Positions 26,966 through 36,000 of a DNA stretch of 64,000 bases are shown piece by piece. The notes under the pieces were generated by a model. That model was not told the origin of the DNA and searched no databases. It worked only from the letters and a program-made list of their open reading frames with translations. The DNA is from Bog-159 sp963756605 (GTDB lineage Bacteria; Acidobacteriota; Terriglobia; Bryobacterales; Bryobacteraceae). The first letter of the stretch is position 1. Every line of letters begins with the position of its first letter. The position numbers were made by a program, and so were the translations under genes. The stretch is from assembly GCA_963756605.1 (NCBI GenBank), contig CAVWOT010000016.1, forward strand, positions 43,178 through 107,177, written 5' to 3'.

Positions 26966-27205
26966 CTAGCCGTGTTTTCTCGTTTTTTCCCTGTAGACGA
27001 GCATCGCCAAGGACCAGGGAATGCGCAGTTCAATCCGTACGCGTTTGCCGTTTTTCGACGGCTCGCCGATCTTGAGCACTCCCTCCATATCTTGGAACCA
27101 ACGGATGACTGTAGATTCGCTGATACCCCACCACTCCGCGAAGAACTGCGGCGAGAAGTGGGGGTCGATTTGTGTCGGGAGCGGATCGCGACGCGCGCTG
27201 CTCAT
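26966..27205 (-). CDS. excisionase-like HTH protein
   Basis: 79 residues. The conserved part (IDPHFSPQFFAEWWGISEST, then VIRWFQDMEGVLKIGEP) is a winged-helix or MerR-like DNA-binding motif, and RVRIELRIPWSLAMLVYRE is a C-terminal strand-helix. It ends eight bases before the integrase start and overlaps its paralog by ATGA (27202-27205). By position and size it is a recombination directionality factor candidate. Confidence 0.7.
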   Translation of the reverse strand: MSSARRDPLPTQIDPHFSPQFFAEWWGISESTVIRWFQDMEGVLKIGEPSKNGKRVRIELRIPWSLAMLVYREKTRKHG

Positions 27206-27429
27206 GACAACACTCCAAAATCACTGATCGCCTGACGTCCTCCCCACCGCACCGCTGTGGAAGCGCTCATGCCCCACCACTCCGCTAAGAACTGCGGCGA
27301 GAAGTGGGGCTCGATGAGTATCGGCAGCGGCTCGCGCTGCGATACGTCGGCTGCTGCTCGGGCAGTGAAATCCTTCATTCTCGATCCGCTTGCGTGCGTG
27401 TTCAATTGCTCCTTGCTCCTCGAATCCAC
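27202..27429 (-). CDS. excisionase-like paralog, C-terminally altered
   Basis: 75 residues. Residues about 34-60 (LPILIEPHFSPQFLAEWWGM, SASTAVRW) duplicate the neighbouring excisionase-like protein. After AVRW the sequence diverges (GGRQAISDFGVLS) and ends early, so the wing and the last strand are missing. The duplication is visible in DNA: 27272-27310 matches 27126-27164 at nearly every base. It is probably a decaying copy, though it could act as a short regulator. Confidence 0.6.
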   Translation of the reverse strand: MDSRSKEQLNTHASGSRMKDFTARAAADVSQREPLPILIEPHFSPQFLAEWWGMSASTAVRWGGRQAISDFGVLS

Positions 27430-27817
27430 GGATTCTAACGCCGGATTCCCTACTTCCGTAACTGCTGGCCGCTGAGTTTGCTATCCTCTGCTGAAGAGAA
27501 CGTCTGGGTTATGCCACTCGGGCTCGTAACCGTTATGGCCCGGCCCCTTCCTTGTTGGCGAACTGCATCGCCCTAACGAACAGCTGCGCCATTGCCGAAT
27601 CGACGTCGGCGCCGATTTCGAGCGACGCCTGATTGCGGCGGTCGCGCTCACGCCCGGCGGACGCACCACGGTGCTTTCGAGCCGCAAGCATCCGCTTCTG
27701 GCCAGGTGCTGACATGGCTTATAGGCTGCAGTATTCCGAGCTTCTTTCAGGCCACCCGTTTGGGACGCCGCTTCTCACGAACCCACACGGCAATCTGCTC
27801 CCTCCGCATCCGCTCCC
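27430..27817. other. no firmly supported gene
   Basis: A 60-codon minus-strand frame at 27533-27715 (MSAPGQKRMLAARKHRGASA, ending SAMAQLFVRAMQFANKEGAG) could be a small basic protein but lacks a ribosome binding site and a known family. Nothing else is recognised. Confidence 0.3.
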
Positions 27818-28150
27818 TCAAACTTCGTTGGTGCCGACAGGAGTTTTGAGACCGCCGTGTCTTGGTGTATCCGTATTGATGGCGGGTGGGACTAGCCGAG
27901 ACACCCGATGCCTCCGCAGCGTAAGCGTCCGTCGCGAACACGCGTCATCAGAATCGCCGCCGGTCGGCCGCGCCTTGAGCCATCGTTGGACCGCGTTTGA
28001 GGAGTATCGAACTAGCACACCGATTTTGAGATAACGCGGGCCGCTCCCGTGAAGCCGCCAACGACGAACTGTGGCGACGCTGACACCAATTAGATCTGCA
28101 ACCTGACGTTCATTAATCAGGCGCTCGATTGCGTTGCATTCTTTACTCAC
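27818..28150 (-). CDS. AlpA/excisionase-type HTH protein
   Basis: 110 residues. The first 65 form a typical excisionase-family winged helix: ERLINERQVADLIGVSVATV, RRWRLHGSGPRYLKIG, VLVRYSSNAVQRWLKARP. The C-terminal 45 residues are basic and disordered-looking. Such proteins act as small regulators or directionality factors in prophages and islands. The intergenic stretch upstream carries repeated TCGGTCCA boxes that may be its operator. Confidence 0.8.
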   Translation of the reverse strand: MSKECNAIERLINERQVADLIGVSVATVRRWRLHGSGPRYLKIGVLVRYSSNAVQRWLKARPTGGDSDDACSRRTLTLRRHRVSRLVPPAINTDTPRHGGLKTPVGTNEV

Positions 28151-28228
28151 CGTAACCCTCTGTTATGCGCTGAAGCTACATCATGCGCTAACCACGAAGG
28201 AAAAGTCAGTGGAGATTCCAAGAAACAA

Positions 28229-28363
28229 TCGGTCCACAATGACGGTCAACATCTGGATACACGACCTGAGTTTGGGGAATTTCGTGGAGCTTGCGAAACC
28301 ACGAGGAGATATCGGTCCAGATTCGAGGAAGAGTCGGTCCAAGAATGCAATGATAGGACCGGT
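28229..28363. promoter_or_regulatory. repeated TCGGTCCA boxes
   Basis: Direct copies of TCGGTCCA lie at 28229-28236, 28312-28319 and 28334-28341, and a related inverted box (AGGACCGGT) at 28355-28363. They lie between two HTH genes, upstream of the excisionase-type gene. This fits an operator for the XRE or AlpA-like protein. No binding data; inference from spacing and repetition. Confidence 0.4.
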
Positions 28364-28416
28364 GTTGTGGAAAAGTTGGTGGAGGTTTGTGCGGTTATCG
28401 GCGGAAGTGCCGGGAA

Positions 28417-29229
28417 TTATGATGGCTGCCTTCTGGGCATCGGGTTCAACTCTGTTGCGGCGACGCCCAGTGCATCTGCGATTTTCTTAAGGGTGTCCGT
28501 GTGGGGCTGCCTGCCTTTGTTGATTCCAATTAGGGTTTTCTTATCAACGTTGGCCAGTTCCGCGAGTTTTTCGATTGACAGACCCTTGTTGATCCTGAAC
28601 TCCTCGACCTTTTGGGCGAGCGGGCTACTGGGCACGGTGGGTCGAGCAGAAGGCGCAAGCTCGGATGAGGCTATCGACGGATCTGAGAGCGCCCGGGCGG
28701 TAGATACGCATGTCGCTTCGAGCCGCTTTTCATAGTCTGACCAAGCCTTGAGGTTATATCGTATAGCTACCCGTTTGAGCCGGTACGAAACACTTTGGTG
28801 GACCGCGAGGGCTGGATCAGTAGTTGTGTCGCCAGATTGGGTTCCGGGATAGTACCTCGTCATCAACGACTCCCAGCGGGTTTGCGCTTCGGTGGCTTCA
28901 GTCTCAATGAGGTTGTCGCAATCCGCCTCGAATTGTTGAGGCGTTTGGCCTTGCGCCAACAGTTTATTGAGTCGAGCTTCACCCAACTCGACAAACATGT
29001 CGACTACAAGTCCTCGGAGGTTGGCTTGCTGCTTGCGCGTTACGATTGGGATTCCGCGGCTGCCAGCAGGAGCCTTGGCGTACCAATCCCCTAGCGTCTC
29101 CAGAATCCGGGCTTCATGACGAGCTCTTACTAGTTCTGTCCAAATCTGCGCGTCTTTCGGAGGCGACTGCGATTCGGCGCCAGGCGTATCTTGGGGAGAC
29201 CCTCCTCGTGAAATGGCGGGCGGGCTCAT
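28417..29229 (-). CDS. XRE-family regulator with a long N-terminal domain
   Basis: 270 residues. The last 65 are a lambda-repressor-like helix-turn-helix (KVEEFRINKGLSIEKLAELA, NVDKKTLIGINKGRQPHTDT, LKKIADALGVAATEL). The first 190 residues are helical and charged (VRARHEARILETLGDWYAKA, LVVDMFVELGEARLNKLLAQ, VSYRLKRVAIRYNLKAWSDY) with no recognised domain, and may sense an input or oligomerise. Its place in the island, beside other HTH genes and before the defence operon, suggests control of island genes. Confidence 0.8.
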   Translation of the reverse strand: MSPPAISRGGSPQDTPGAESQSPPKDAQIWTELVRARHEARILETLGDWYAKAPAGSRGIPIVTRKQQANLRGLVVDMFVELGEARLNKLLAQGQTPQQFEADCDNLIETEATEAQTRWESLMTRYYPGTQSGDTTTDPALAVHQSVSYRLKRVAIRYNLKAWSDYEKRLEATCVSTARALSDPSIASSELAPSARPTVPSSPLAQKVEEFRINKGLSIEKLAELANVDKKTLIGINKGRQPHTDTLKKIADALGVAATELNPMPRRQPS

Positions 29230-30125
29230 AGCACCACCTCGTCAGAGGTGACAGTGTCACGGTCACGATTCCTGTATGACGCTTCGCCTTGATTTCTCCT
29301 GGGGGCCCGACATGACATGCTCCGCGCGAGCTGGCCGCGAACAACGGACATTAGCAATGGCTCTTGAGCCGAGCCTGCCAACCCAATTAACCGCTCTCCA
29401 GATAAAGTCGGCCCCGAATGATCCCCGGTCCGTCGACGAGCGTTCAGCTCGGGCCAAGAGGTCCGCCACGGCTCCGTGGGTACGAAGGGGTGGCCGCTCG
29501 TCGGCGATTCGAAGTTGGGTCCGCTTAGAGAAGGTTGATAGCATGCCGCTAACGGCCGGGGGAGAATTGACATGAACCTCTTCCTTCGTATGTCACGCCA
29601 GCCCTAACTGCAAGGGCTCTACCGTATCTCACCAGGCGCTCCGTCCTTCGGCACCTGGCCGAGCTACACCGTCGTCCATCGAGGAAGAGGGGTGCGTACC
29701 GCTGGACTGCCCCACTCGCCAGTCCTACGGCCCCCGCGCGTTGCAGAACAGCGATCGGCCGTTGATTTTTATCTTACTACGTTGTCCCGATTTCCAGGCA
29801 AATACAATTCGTGGGTTCGCCCGCGTAAGCCGATTGGTTGCATCAGGTATCGAAGAGAAGTGACCGGCTGGAGAGCTTTAAGGTCGACTTTCATGGCATA
29901 TCGCTGAAAGAAGCGCTTGACCAAGCCGGATACAGCGATTTCGCGGTGCCGATCACATCCTGGCTGCCTGCGCCGCCATCCCGATGCCCGCCTCGCCGTG
30001 ATCCAGAGCTCGCGGCGGGGCTGGCGAGCTACTGTAGGTCTCGACTCCCTGCATGGCGTGCAGGCGCCTCCAGCGCTCTCTGCCGCCCGACGATTACGAC
30101 GCAAGCATCCCGCACTTGCCTCGCT
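29230..30125. other. no recognised gene
   Basis: Several overlapping frames exist on both strands but none has a recognisable product. A frame overlapping the XRE start (29226-29573, minus) might be a leader gene but reads like random sequence. The right part is probably the eroded continuation of the TIR remnant next to it. Confidence 0.35.
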
Positions 30126-30359
30126 TCAATGGCCGCGAATGGGTGCCCTGAAAATCCAGGTGATCATGTTCGACGCGTCGAGCAGCTTGGCGAATTGGGC
30201 GGCGTTTTTCGATGTAGCGTTCCAAGTCTGTGCCGGGGTGAGGCGAGCTTGGTCGAACCAGACTTCGTGGTTGCGGCGCTCGAGGTCGGATTTCAGTCGG
30301 AGGGCGCCGGCAACGATGCACTGATCATCGGCGAACGCGCAGAAATACAGGGGCATCAC
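30126..30359 (-). pseudogene. fused remnant: end of a WD40 protein joined to a TIR-domain piece
   Basis: The frame begins with a typical last blade of TIR/NACHT-linked WD40 proteins (PLYFCAFADDQCIVAGA). It then switches directly into the N-terminal part of a TIR domain (RLKSDLERRNHEVWFDQARL, then TPG-DLERYIE in a neighbouring frame). There is no start and no complete domain, so a deletion has joined the tail of one gene to the head of another. TIR domains of this kind act as NADases or signal generators in bacterial immunity. Confidence 0.55.
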
Positions 30360-30700
30360 AATGGAATGTCACGATGAGTACGCCAGTGTCCAGGTCCCAC
30401 AGCCTCAGCGTGTTGTCGTAAGATGGAGAAGCCGCCCGCTTTCCGTTCGGCGTCACCGCCAGTCCTTGGACCAGACCACCGTGGCCTTCCAGCGTGCGCT
30501 GCGCGCGAACCGGTCGCCAAGTCCCACACCTTCAACGTTTTGCCCCCGGTCGCGGAAACCGCGCGCTCCCGTCCGGCGTGACCGCCATGCCAGTCACGTG
30601 ACCAGAGTGTCTCTCCAGCGCAGGCATCGTGTGGCCCGTGCGTAGATCCCACACCTTAAGCGTGCCGTCGTCAGATCCAGCGCGGCAGTCTTTGAACGCA
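30360..30700 (-). pseudogene. frameshifted WD40-repeat remnant
   Basis: At least three WD40 blades can be read by changing frame: DDGTLKVWDLRTGHTMPALE, RHSGHVTGMAVTPDGS, then AVSATGGKTLKVWDLATGS, and GLVQGLAVTPNGKRAASPSY with DNTLRLWDLDTG. Two or more frameshifts separate them. They lead straight into the TIR fusion remnant. A dead fragment of a large WD40 sensor protein, probably part of an older defence gene. Confidence 0.65.
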
Positions 30701-30812
30701 CGGCGACGCCGCCGATAATGCCCGGCACCGGGAATTCCAACGCGGCCGGCTCGGCGCCACTTCGTCGAGGTATTTTCGCGTGATCGCATCTTCCACCGAG
30801 GCGCCGTGCGGC
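30700..30812 (-). pseudogene. fragment of a second PD-(D/E)XK nuclease, paralog of the gene at 48.3 kb
   Basis: Short minus-strand pieces match the nuclease at 48286-49131: ITRKYLDEVAP (there LTRKYLDEVAP) and, in a neighbouring frame, EPAALEFPVPGIIGGVAV (there EPAALELPVQGVIGGVPV). The sequence then passes directly into the WD40 remnant. So a related nuclease gene once lay here, and recombination fused its middle to the WD40 gene. Confidence 0.6.
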
Positions 30813-31036
30813 CCGCTTCATCCGACCCGTCCGGTCAGGACGGGCACCTTCCAAAAGGTTCCGGCATAGACCCCTTTGAAAACTGCGATTTAAGAGGACC
30901 TCGCTGAGCCATCTTGGGCCTTCGGAAACCATCACGTTTTGGAAGGCGGGGTTGCTATGCCAGGGCAGCGGCTGGAACCTGCCGTTGGCAGCGACAACCA
31001 AGCATCCCGTTTTTTGAGGACATCCGACGGCCCAGC

Positions 31037-33082
31037 TTATTGGAGGAATCGCGTCAATTCGCCCGTTGCCGTCACGAGAAGGCTCTCACGAGCGCGAGTA
31101 CAGGCGACGTACAGGAGTTGGCGCTCCTGTTCGATGAACTCGTCCCGGTCCGCGGCGTCGACGAAGCCTGAAAGCACTGAATCGAGCGGTAAGGTGGTAG
31201 CGTCACAGCCCATAACGGCAACAGCGCGAAATTCCAGACCCTTTGCGCGATGCATGGTCCCAATTGCGATGGCATCGGCAGCAACATCTTCGTCGTCTTT
31301 CAAGGGGCGGAACGTCGCGCCGGCACGCTTGACGGCCTGCTCAACTCGGGTGCGGATGACGGCCTCCGTTCGCGCGAATACGGCGATTTCACTCGGTGAC
31401 ACCCCTGAGTGGATGAGCGTTATCACCCAATCAGCAACCGCTTCAATTTCTTCGGTTATTGATCTGGCGGTGTGTACTTCGGGCTCCAGGCCGCTGAGAA
31501 GAGATACCGACCCTCGTTGTTCGGGTTCACCGGCGCCGGCATCTATGCTTGATCGGACGAGCCGGTCTGCGAAGCGACGGATCTGCTCGGTGGTCCGGTA
31601 GTTGACTTTAAGATTTGTGGATCGGCCGCGGATGTCGATGCCCAGTGGTAACCAGGAGGTGGGAGCCTTATAGATCCGCTGGCCCGAGTCCCCGCACAGA
31701 AAGAGGTCATCGCAGCCAGGTCTGACCAGTGCGCGCAGGAACCGCATCTCTGCAGGTCCCAGGTCTTGATATTCGTCCGCTACGACATGATCGAACATCG
31801 GGGCTTCCCGCTGGCACTGCGCGGCCTTGATACACACCTGGTCCCAAGTGAAGACCATGCGCTGACGCATCAACGCGAGCGCTTGGTCAAAGATGCGCCA
31901 CGCCGCGAGCCTCTGCCGCGCACCCAACGGCGTGCCCCGGTTGGACCGACTGGCTTTACGGTACTCGTCCCACGTTTCGATTCCGGCGGGCTCGACTACG
32001 GCATCCCATTCTGCCTCCAGGAAAGACAAAGAGAAAGGCGATCTGTGTCCGGTCGACCGTCGAGCTTCCTCCAAGACATGAGCAACATCAGCTCCTTGGA
32101 TGACATTTAGCGCACCGCCGCTCTTGCTGGCCAGGATGTCCCGGGCAACTTTGTGCACGTGTTCGATGCGAATCCGGCTCAATAGCGGCGAATCGAGCCC
32201 GATCAGCAGCTTCGTCTGCCAGGACAGTCGAAGCGCTAGAGTCTTGGAAAAAGTGGTGATCAGGATTTTGGCTGCCGGGTTCAGCTTGGCCAGTTCGACT
32301 GCCCGGTGCACTGCTACGACCGTTTTTCCCGTTCCTGCCGCCCCCGAGACCCGTGCGGGTCCGTTGTAGCGACGTTCCACCACCTTACGCTGCGACGGAT
32401 GTAGGAACACCATCCACTGGTCCCATGGCGCTTCCAGTGCGCGCCTGAGTTTGTCTTCACTTTCGAGGACGCGGAAGCGGCGTTGGGCATCCGGATGGGA
32501 GAAGCCAACCTCGCCTTGTTCCGCGACAGGGACGGGCACTGGGTTGCCGCAGGCCAGCTCCAGCAGCCGTTCGGCCGCTTCCTGTGGCAACCGGGGCAGC
32601 ATCGCGTCAAGGTCGGATTCGTTCGCGTTCATTACAGGGTCGAGCCACTCAGCCGGAACGCCCAGGGCATGGATGTAGCTCCGATCGAACCGGCGGAATA
32701 TCGGGGGTTCCACCACTTCCTGGCGCACTACGCGGCGAACATGCTCCTCGGTTCGCTCCAAAACCTCTACAATCTGAGCCGCCCCGGTTACCGGATGGAT
32801 CTCTAGGCGCCGACGTTCGGCCCAGTCATAGGCCTTATCGTGGTGATCCACGTAACGGAGCGTAAAAGTCGCCGGGGTCCGGTGGACAATAATCCGCAGG
32901 TCGCCCGACGCGCGAAACGCCCACATATTCTTGTCCTTGGCGCGCTTCAAATCCTCGTAAGAGAAACCCGGATTCTTCGGGTTAACTTGGAAGTCGAACG
33001 CGGCCTGCTTTACCGCCGCCTGCTCGTCGGCCGTCAGGCGGCCCAGCGACTTCTGAAACGTGTCCGCGATTAGAAAATTCAC
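31037..33082 (-). CDS. RelE-like domain fused to UvrD/Rep superfamily 1 helicase
   Basis: 681 residues, last gene of the defence operon; its start overlaps the stop of the helicase/nuclease gene by ATGA. Residues 1-90 resemble a RelE/ParE toxin fold (FLIADTFQKSLGRLTADEQA, DKNMWAFRASGDLRIIVHRT, YVDHHDKAYDWAERR). The rest is a UvrD-like helicase: Walker A near 246 (GAAGTGKTVVAVH), Walker B near 437 (VVADEYQDLGPAE), GDSGQRIYKAP, NYRTTEQIRR, TMHRAKGLEFRAVAV and LLYVACTRARESLLV. It should be an ATP-driven 3'-5' DNA translocase. The RelE-like part may cut mRNA on ribosomes or only serve as a binding module; the toxin catalytic residues cannot be confirmed by eye. It closes the four-gene system. Confidence 0.85.
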   Translation of the reverse strand: MNFLIADTFQKSLGRLTADEQAAVKQAAFDFQVNPKNPGFSYEDLKRAKDKNMWAFRASGDLRIIVHRTPATFTLRYVDHHDKAYDWAERRRLEIHPVTGAAQIVEVLERTEEHVRRVVRQEVVEPPIFRRFDRSYIHALGVPAEWLDPVMNANESDLDAMLPRLPQEAAERLLELACGNPVPVPVAEQGEVGFSHPDAQRRFRVLESEDKLRRALEAPWDQWMVFLHPSQRKVVERRYNGPARVSGAAGTGKTVVAVHRAVELAKLNPAAKILITTFSKTLALRLSWQTKLLIGLDSPLLSRIRIEHVHKVARDILASKSGGALNVIQGADVAHVLEEARRSTGHRSPFSLSFLEAEWDAVVEPAGIETWDEYRKASRSNRGTPLGARQRLAAWRIFDQALALMRQRMVFTWDQVCIKAAQCQREAPMFDHVVADEYQDLGPAEMRFLRALVRPGCDDLFLCGDSGQRIYKAPTSWLPLGIDIRGRSTNLKVNYRTTEQIRRFADRLVRSSIDAGAGEPEQRGSVSLLSGLEPEVHTARSITEEIEAVADWVITLIHSGVSPSEIAVFARTEAVIRTRVEQAVKRAGATFRPLKDDEDVAADAIAIGTMHRAKGLEFRAVAVMGCDATTLPLDSVLSGFVDAADRDEFIEQERQLLYVACTRARESLLVTATGELTRFLQ

Positions 33083-36000
33083 CTAGCGGCCTCCGGCGAC
33101 GCTTGGTCGGGGCCCGAGAAGTGCGTCATGACGCTCTGGACCACGTCTCCCGCGGGCGCGTCAGCACTGATCACGAGGAAACGCGGGTCGCCTATCAGGG
33201 TCTCATCCGCAAGCCGCTCGACGATACCGTAGAAGCTCCCATCCTCGTCCCAGACCATGATCATCCGGCGCCCGCTTACGCGGCCGTCTTCGACGATATC
33301 GCGATCCACATCGCTCGGTGCGGGGATCCCAGCGGCCCGCAGGGCCGATATGAGCGTGCACCACCTGGGATCAATCAGGTTCTGCAGTTCGTCCCAGGCG
33401 TCGGGGGCCGCGGGGGGAGGAGCGTCGAACCAGCTCAGGTCCTCGCGGATTCGGGTTGCACCGTCGCGGCCGAGCAGGAACCGTCCGATCCTGTAGAAGT
33501 GGGCCCGCATAGCCTGTCTGTCGGTCAGTTGGCCAAACGGAACCTCGATGACCTGATAGCCCATGGAGCGCAACTGCTCCCTGATATGGCGGTCGCGCTC
33601 GGCGGTCTCCGGATTCCCGTGCAGATGTTCGCTCATGCCATCCAGGTACACGCAAACGCCTGGCTCCTCACCTTCCGGATCTCCGAAGAAGAAGTCCGGC
33701 ACTGTGGTCCCCAACGGCCGTCCAAGTTCGATTGGCGTCTGCGGCTCATAGCCGTCCAGCCCCGCCCGGTCGAACATCTCACGCAGTATCCGTTCGGCCT
33801 CGTTGACCGGCATCTGCCGCGGCTCAGCCGCGGGCTGGCGCGGCGGAATGTCGTTGCTAAGCACCAGTAAACTGCCCCATGCACGCAATACCTGCGAGGC
33901 CACGTGCCGGTTGAGGTGGCGGTGATACCAGGAGTTGCGGAAGTTCATCAGGCAATCCACGCAGGCGTCAGCGCACTGACTGGGGCAGCCCTCCACAGCC
34001 TGCAATCCCCCTTCGATCACCTCCGACCACCGCTCGACCATTTGCTCCAAGAGCCCGCTACCGCCTGGCATAGGATCGTACAGGAGCCCATCGCAGGCGT
34101 CCTGCCCCTGTTGGCCAATCACCAGCGGCTGGAGGTCCTCCATCTCCATATCAAGCACCTGCACCGCCCCTATGCGTAGACCTTCAAGGACGCTATGCGC
34201 TTCCGTACGGTCACGGAAGCCCTGAATCGAGATGGCGTCCGCGATTACGTTCGCGTAAAACCCGATATTCTCCACCGGCCGTCCGTGACGTTGCGCATGG
34301 TCGGCGCGAAACTCTCGCAAGTCGGCTACCGACGCCAATGGTGAGCGGCTTTGCCCGCAAACCGTGCAAACCGGATACCCCAGGGTTCCATTCCGGACCA
34401 TTCCCGCAGGTCCGGCGTTTACCAACCTGAGACGTACGGCCTTACGAAATTGCAGGTTGCGAGGACCCCACGCGTAGTCGCGTCCAGGACCATGCTGCGG
34501 CAGCTCATGACCGTAGACCGCGACCGGCATCTGGAACCGGTAGTCTTCCTCGTCGGAGATGTGGGAATTGTGCGGGAGATCCGTGTCGCATACGGGGACC
34601 GCCGGCAAGACCGCGGATCCCAAAGCTGCAACTCCCGTACCCACCTCGGCTACCGCTTCGTTGCCCACGTCTACCTGAAACTGCAACGGTCGGACAGGCT
34701 CGAGCCGGAAGTAGCGCGCCACGAAGCGATGCCCATTCGCGTAGATCAAGTTGCCAGGTACGTACTCCCGCAGAGCGAGTCCGGTGCTCCGCCGCAGTTC
34801 CCAATCCCGCATCTCGTATGCATATCGGGGCGCGTGATGTGTCCCCACCACGAAACCGGTATCCAGCCCGTAGCCGGGCAGGAAACCCTCGGCGGCGAGC
34901 ACCGCATACGTATTGGTGTCGTCATAGCCTTCCGCCTCTCTGCGATTACGGGCTTCCACGCCCTTCAAGCGTTTGATGAGCCGGTCGCAGCGTTCGCGAA
35001 GGGAGTCTTCCTCTGGATCTAGCGTACCCCTCCGTCTTCGTTCGCGGTCCAGGCGATCAAGCTGGTCCAGCGCCCATTGAAGACGCCGCCGCAACCGTTG
35101 CAGCACACTGGCGAGTTCCTGCTCCATGCCGATCACGTACGTTTCCAGGACCTCCGGAGCGACCACGTCCGCGTCCTCTGGCGGCCAGCTTTGCGCAAAG
35201 ATGCGGATCACGTTCTCGGTTAACATCGCCCGGTGCCTCGAAAGTATGTCGCGGAACGGCTCCAGGTCGAACTCCTGCCGCCGGACCTCGCCGGTGTCGA
35301 GAAACAGGTAATCGCGGATCTGCTGTGGGAAGCAGGTGTCCAGGGCGCGGCGGATCTCCAACCGGGCAGGTTCGTCCATCGCCGTCCCTCGGGCGGCGGC
35401 GTAGAAAACCGTCATCACCGCGGCATGGACGTGCTTGCGGACCATCACGTCATTACGCAAGTTGAAATTGGGTGGTTCGATGACGCCACCCAGGAGCTTC
35501 ATGGGATCGGCGAAGTACGCGCGATCATGGCTGGCAGTTCGGGCGTAGGTCAGGTTGCAAGCCATCCGCTGACGCCTTCCGGCTCGGCCCGCGCGCTGCC
35601 AGTAGTTGGAGGGCAAGGGCGGCACATTGCGCATCAGCACGGCGTCCAGATCGCCGATATCCACGCCCAACTCCAGCGTCGGAGTGCAGACCAGCGTATT
35701 CACCCGGTTACCAGTGCCTTTGAAGTCGCGCTCAATACGTTCCCGTTCCTCAGGCGGGATCTGCGCCGAATGCTCTCGCGGCCGGACCATCTCGAACCGC
35801 TCATCGAGAACCATCAGGTCGTAGTTGTCCTGCTCCTCGCGCTCAAACACGACGGTTCCGGTACAGCGGTTCACCATGCAGGTGTCATTCGGCCCGGAGC
35901 GGGAATGGGCGCGCCGGCAGGTCGTGCAGCGGTACACGCCTGTGTGGGCGTGCAGACGGAGCCGGTCGGCATTCACCTGCACCGCGCCGTCAGTGTCGGG

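Noticed and set aside
29230..30125. Complete TIR-domain gene upstream of the WD40 remnant
   Set aside because: Only about 30 TIR-like residues are readable; the rest has no domain pattern in any frame.
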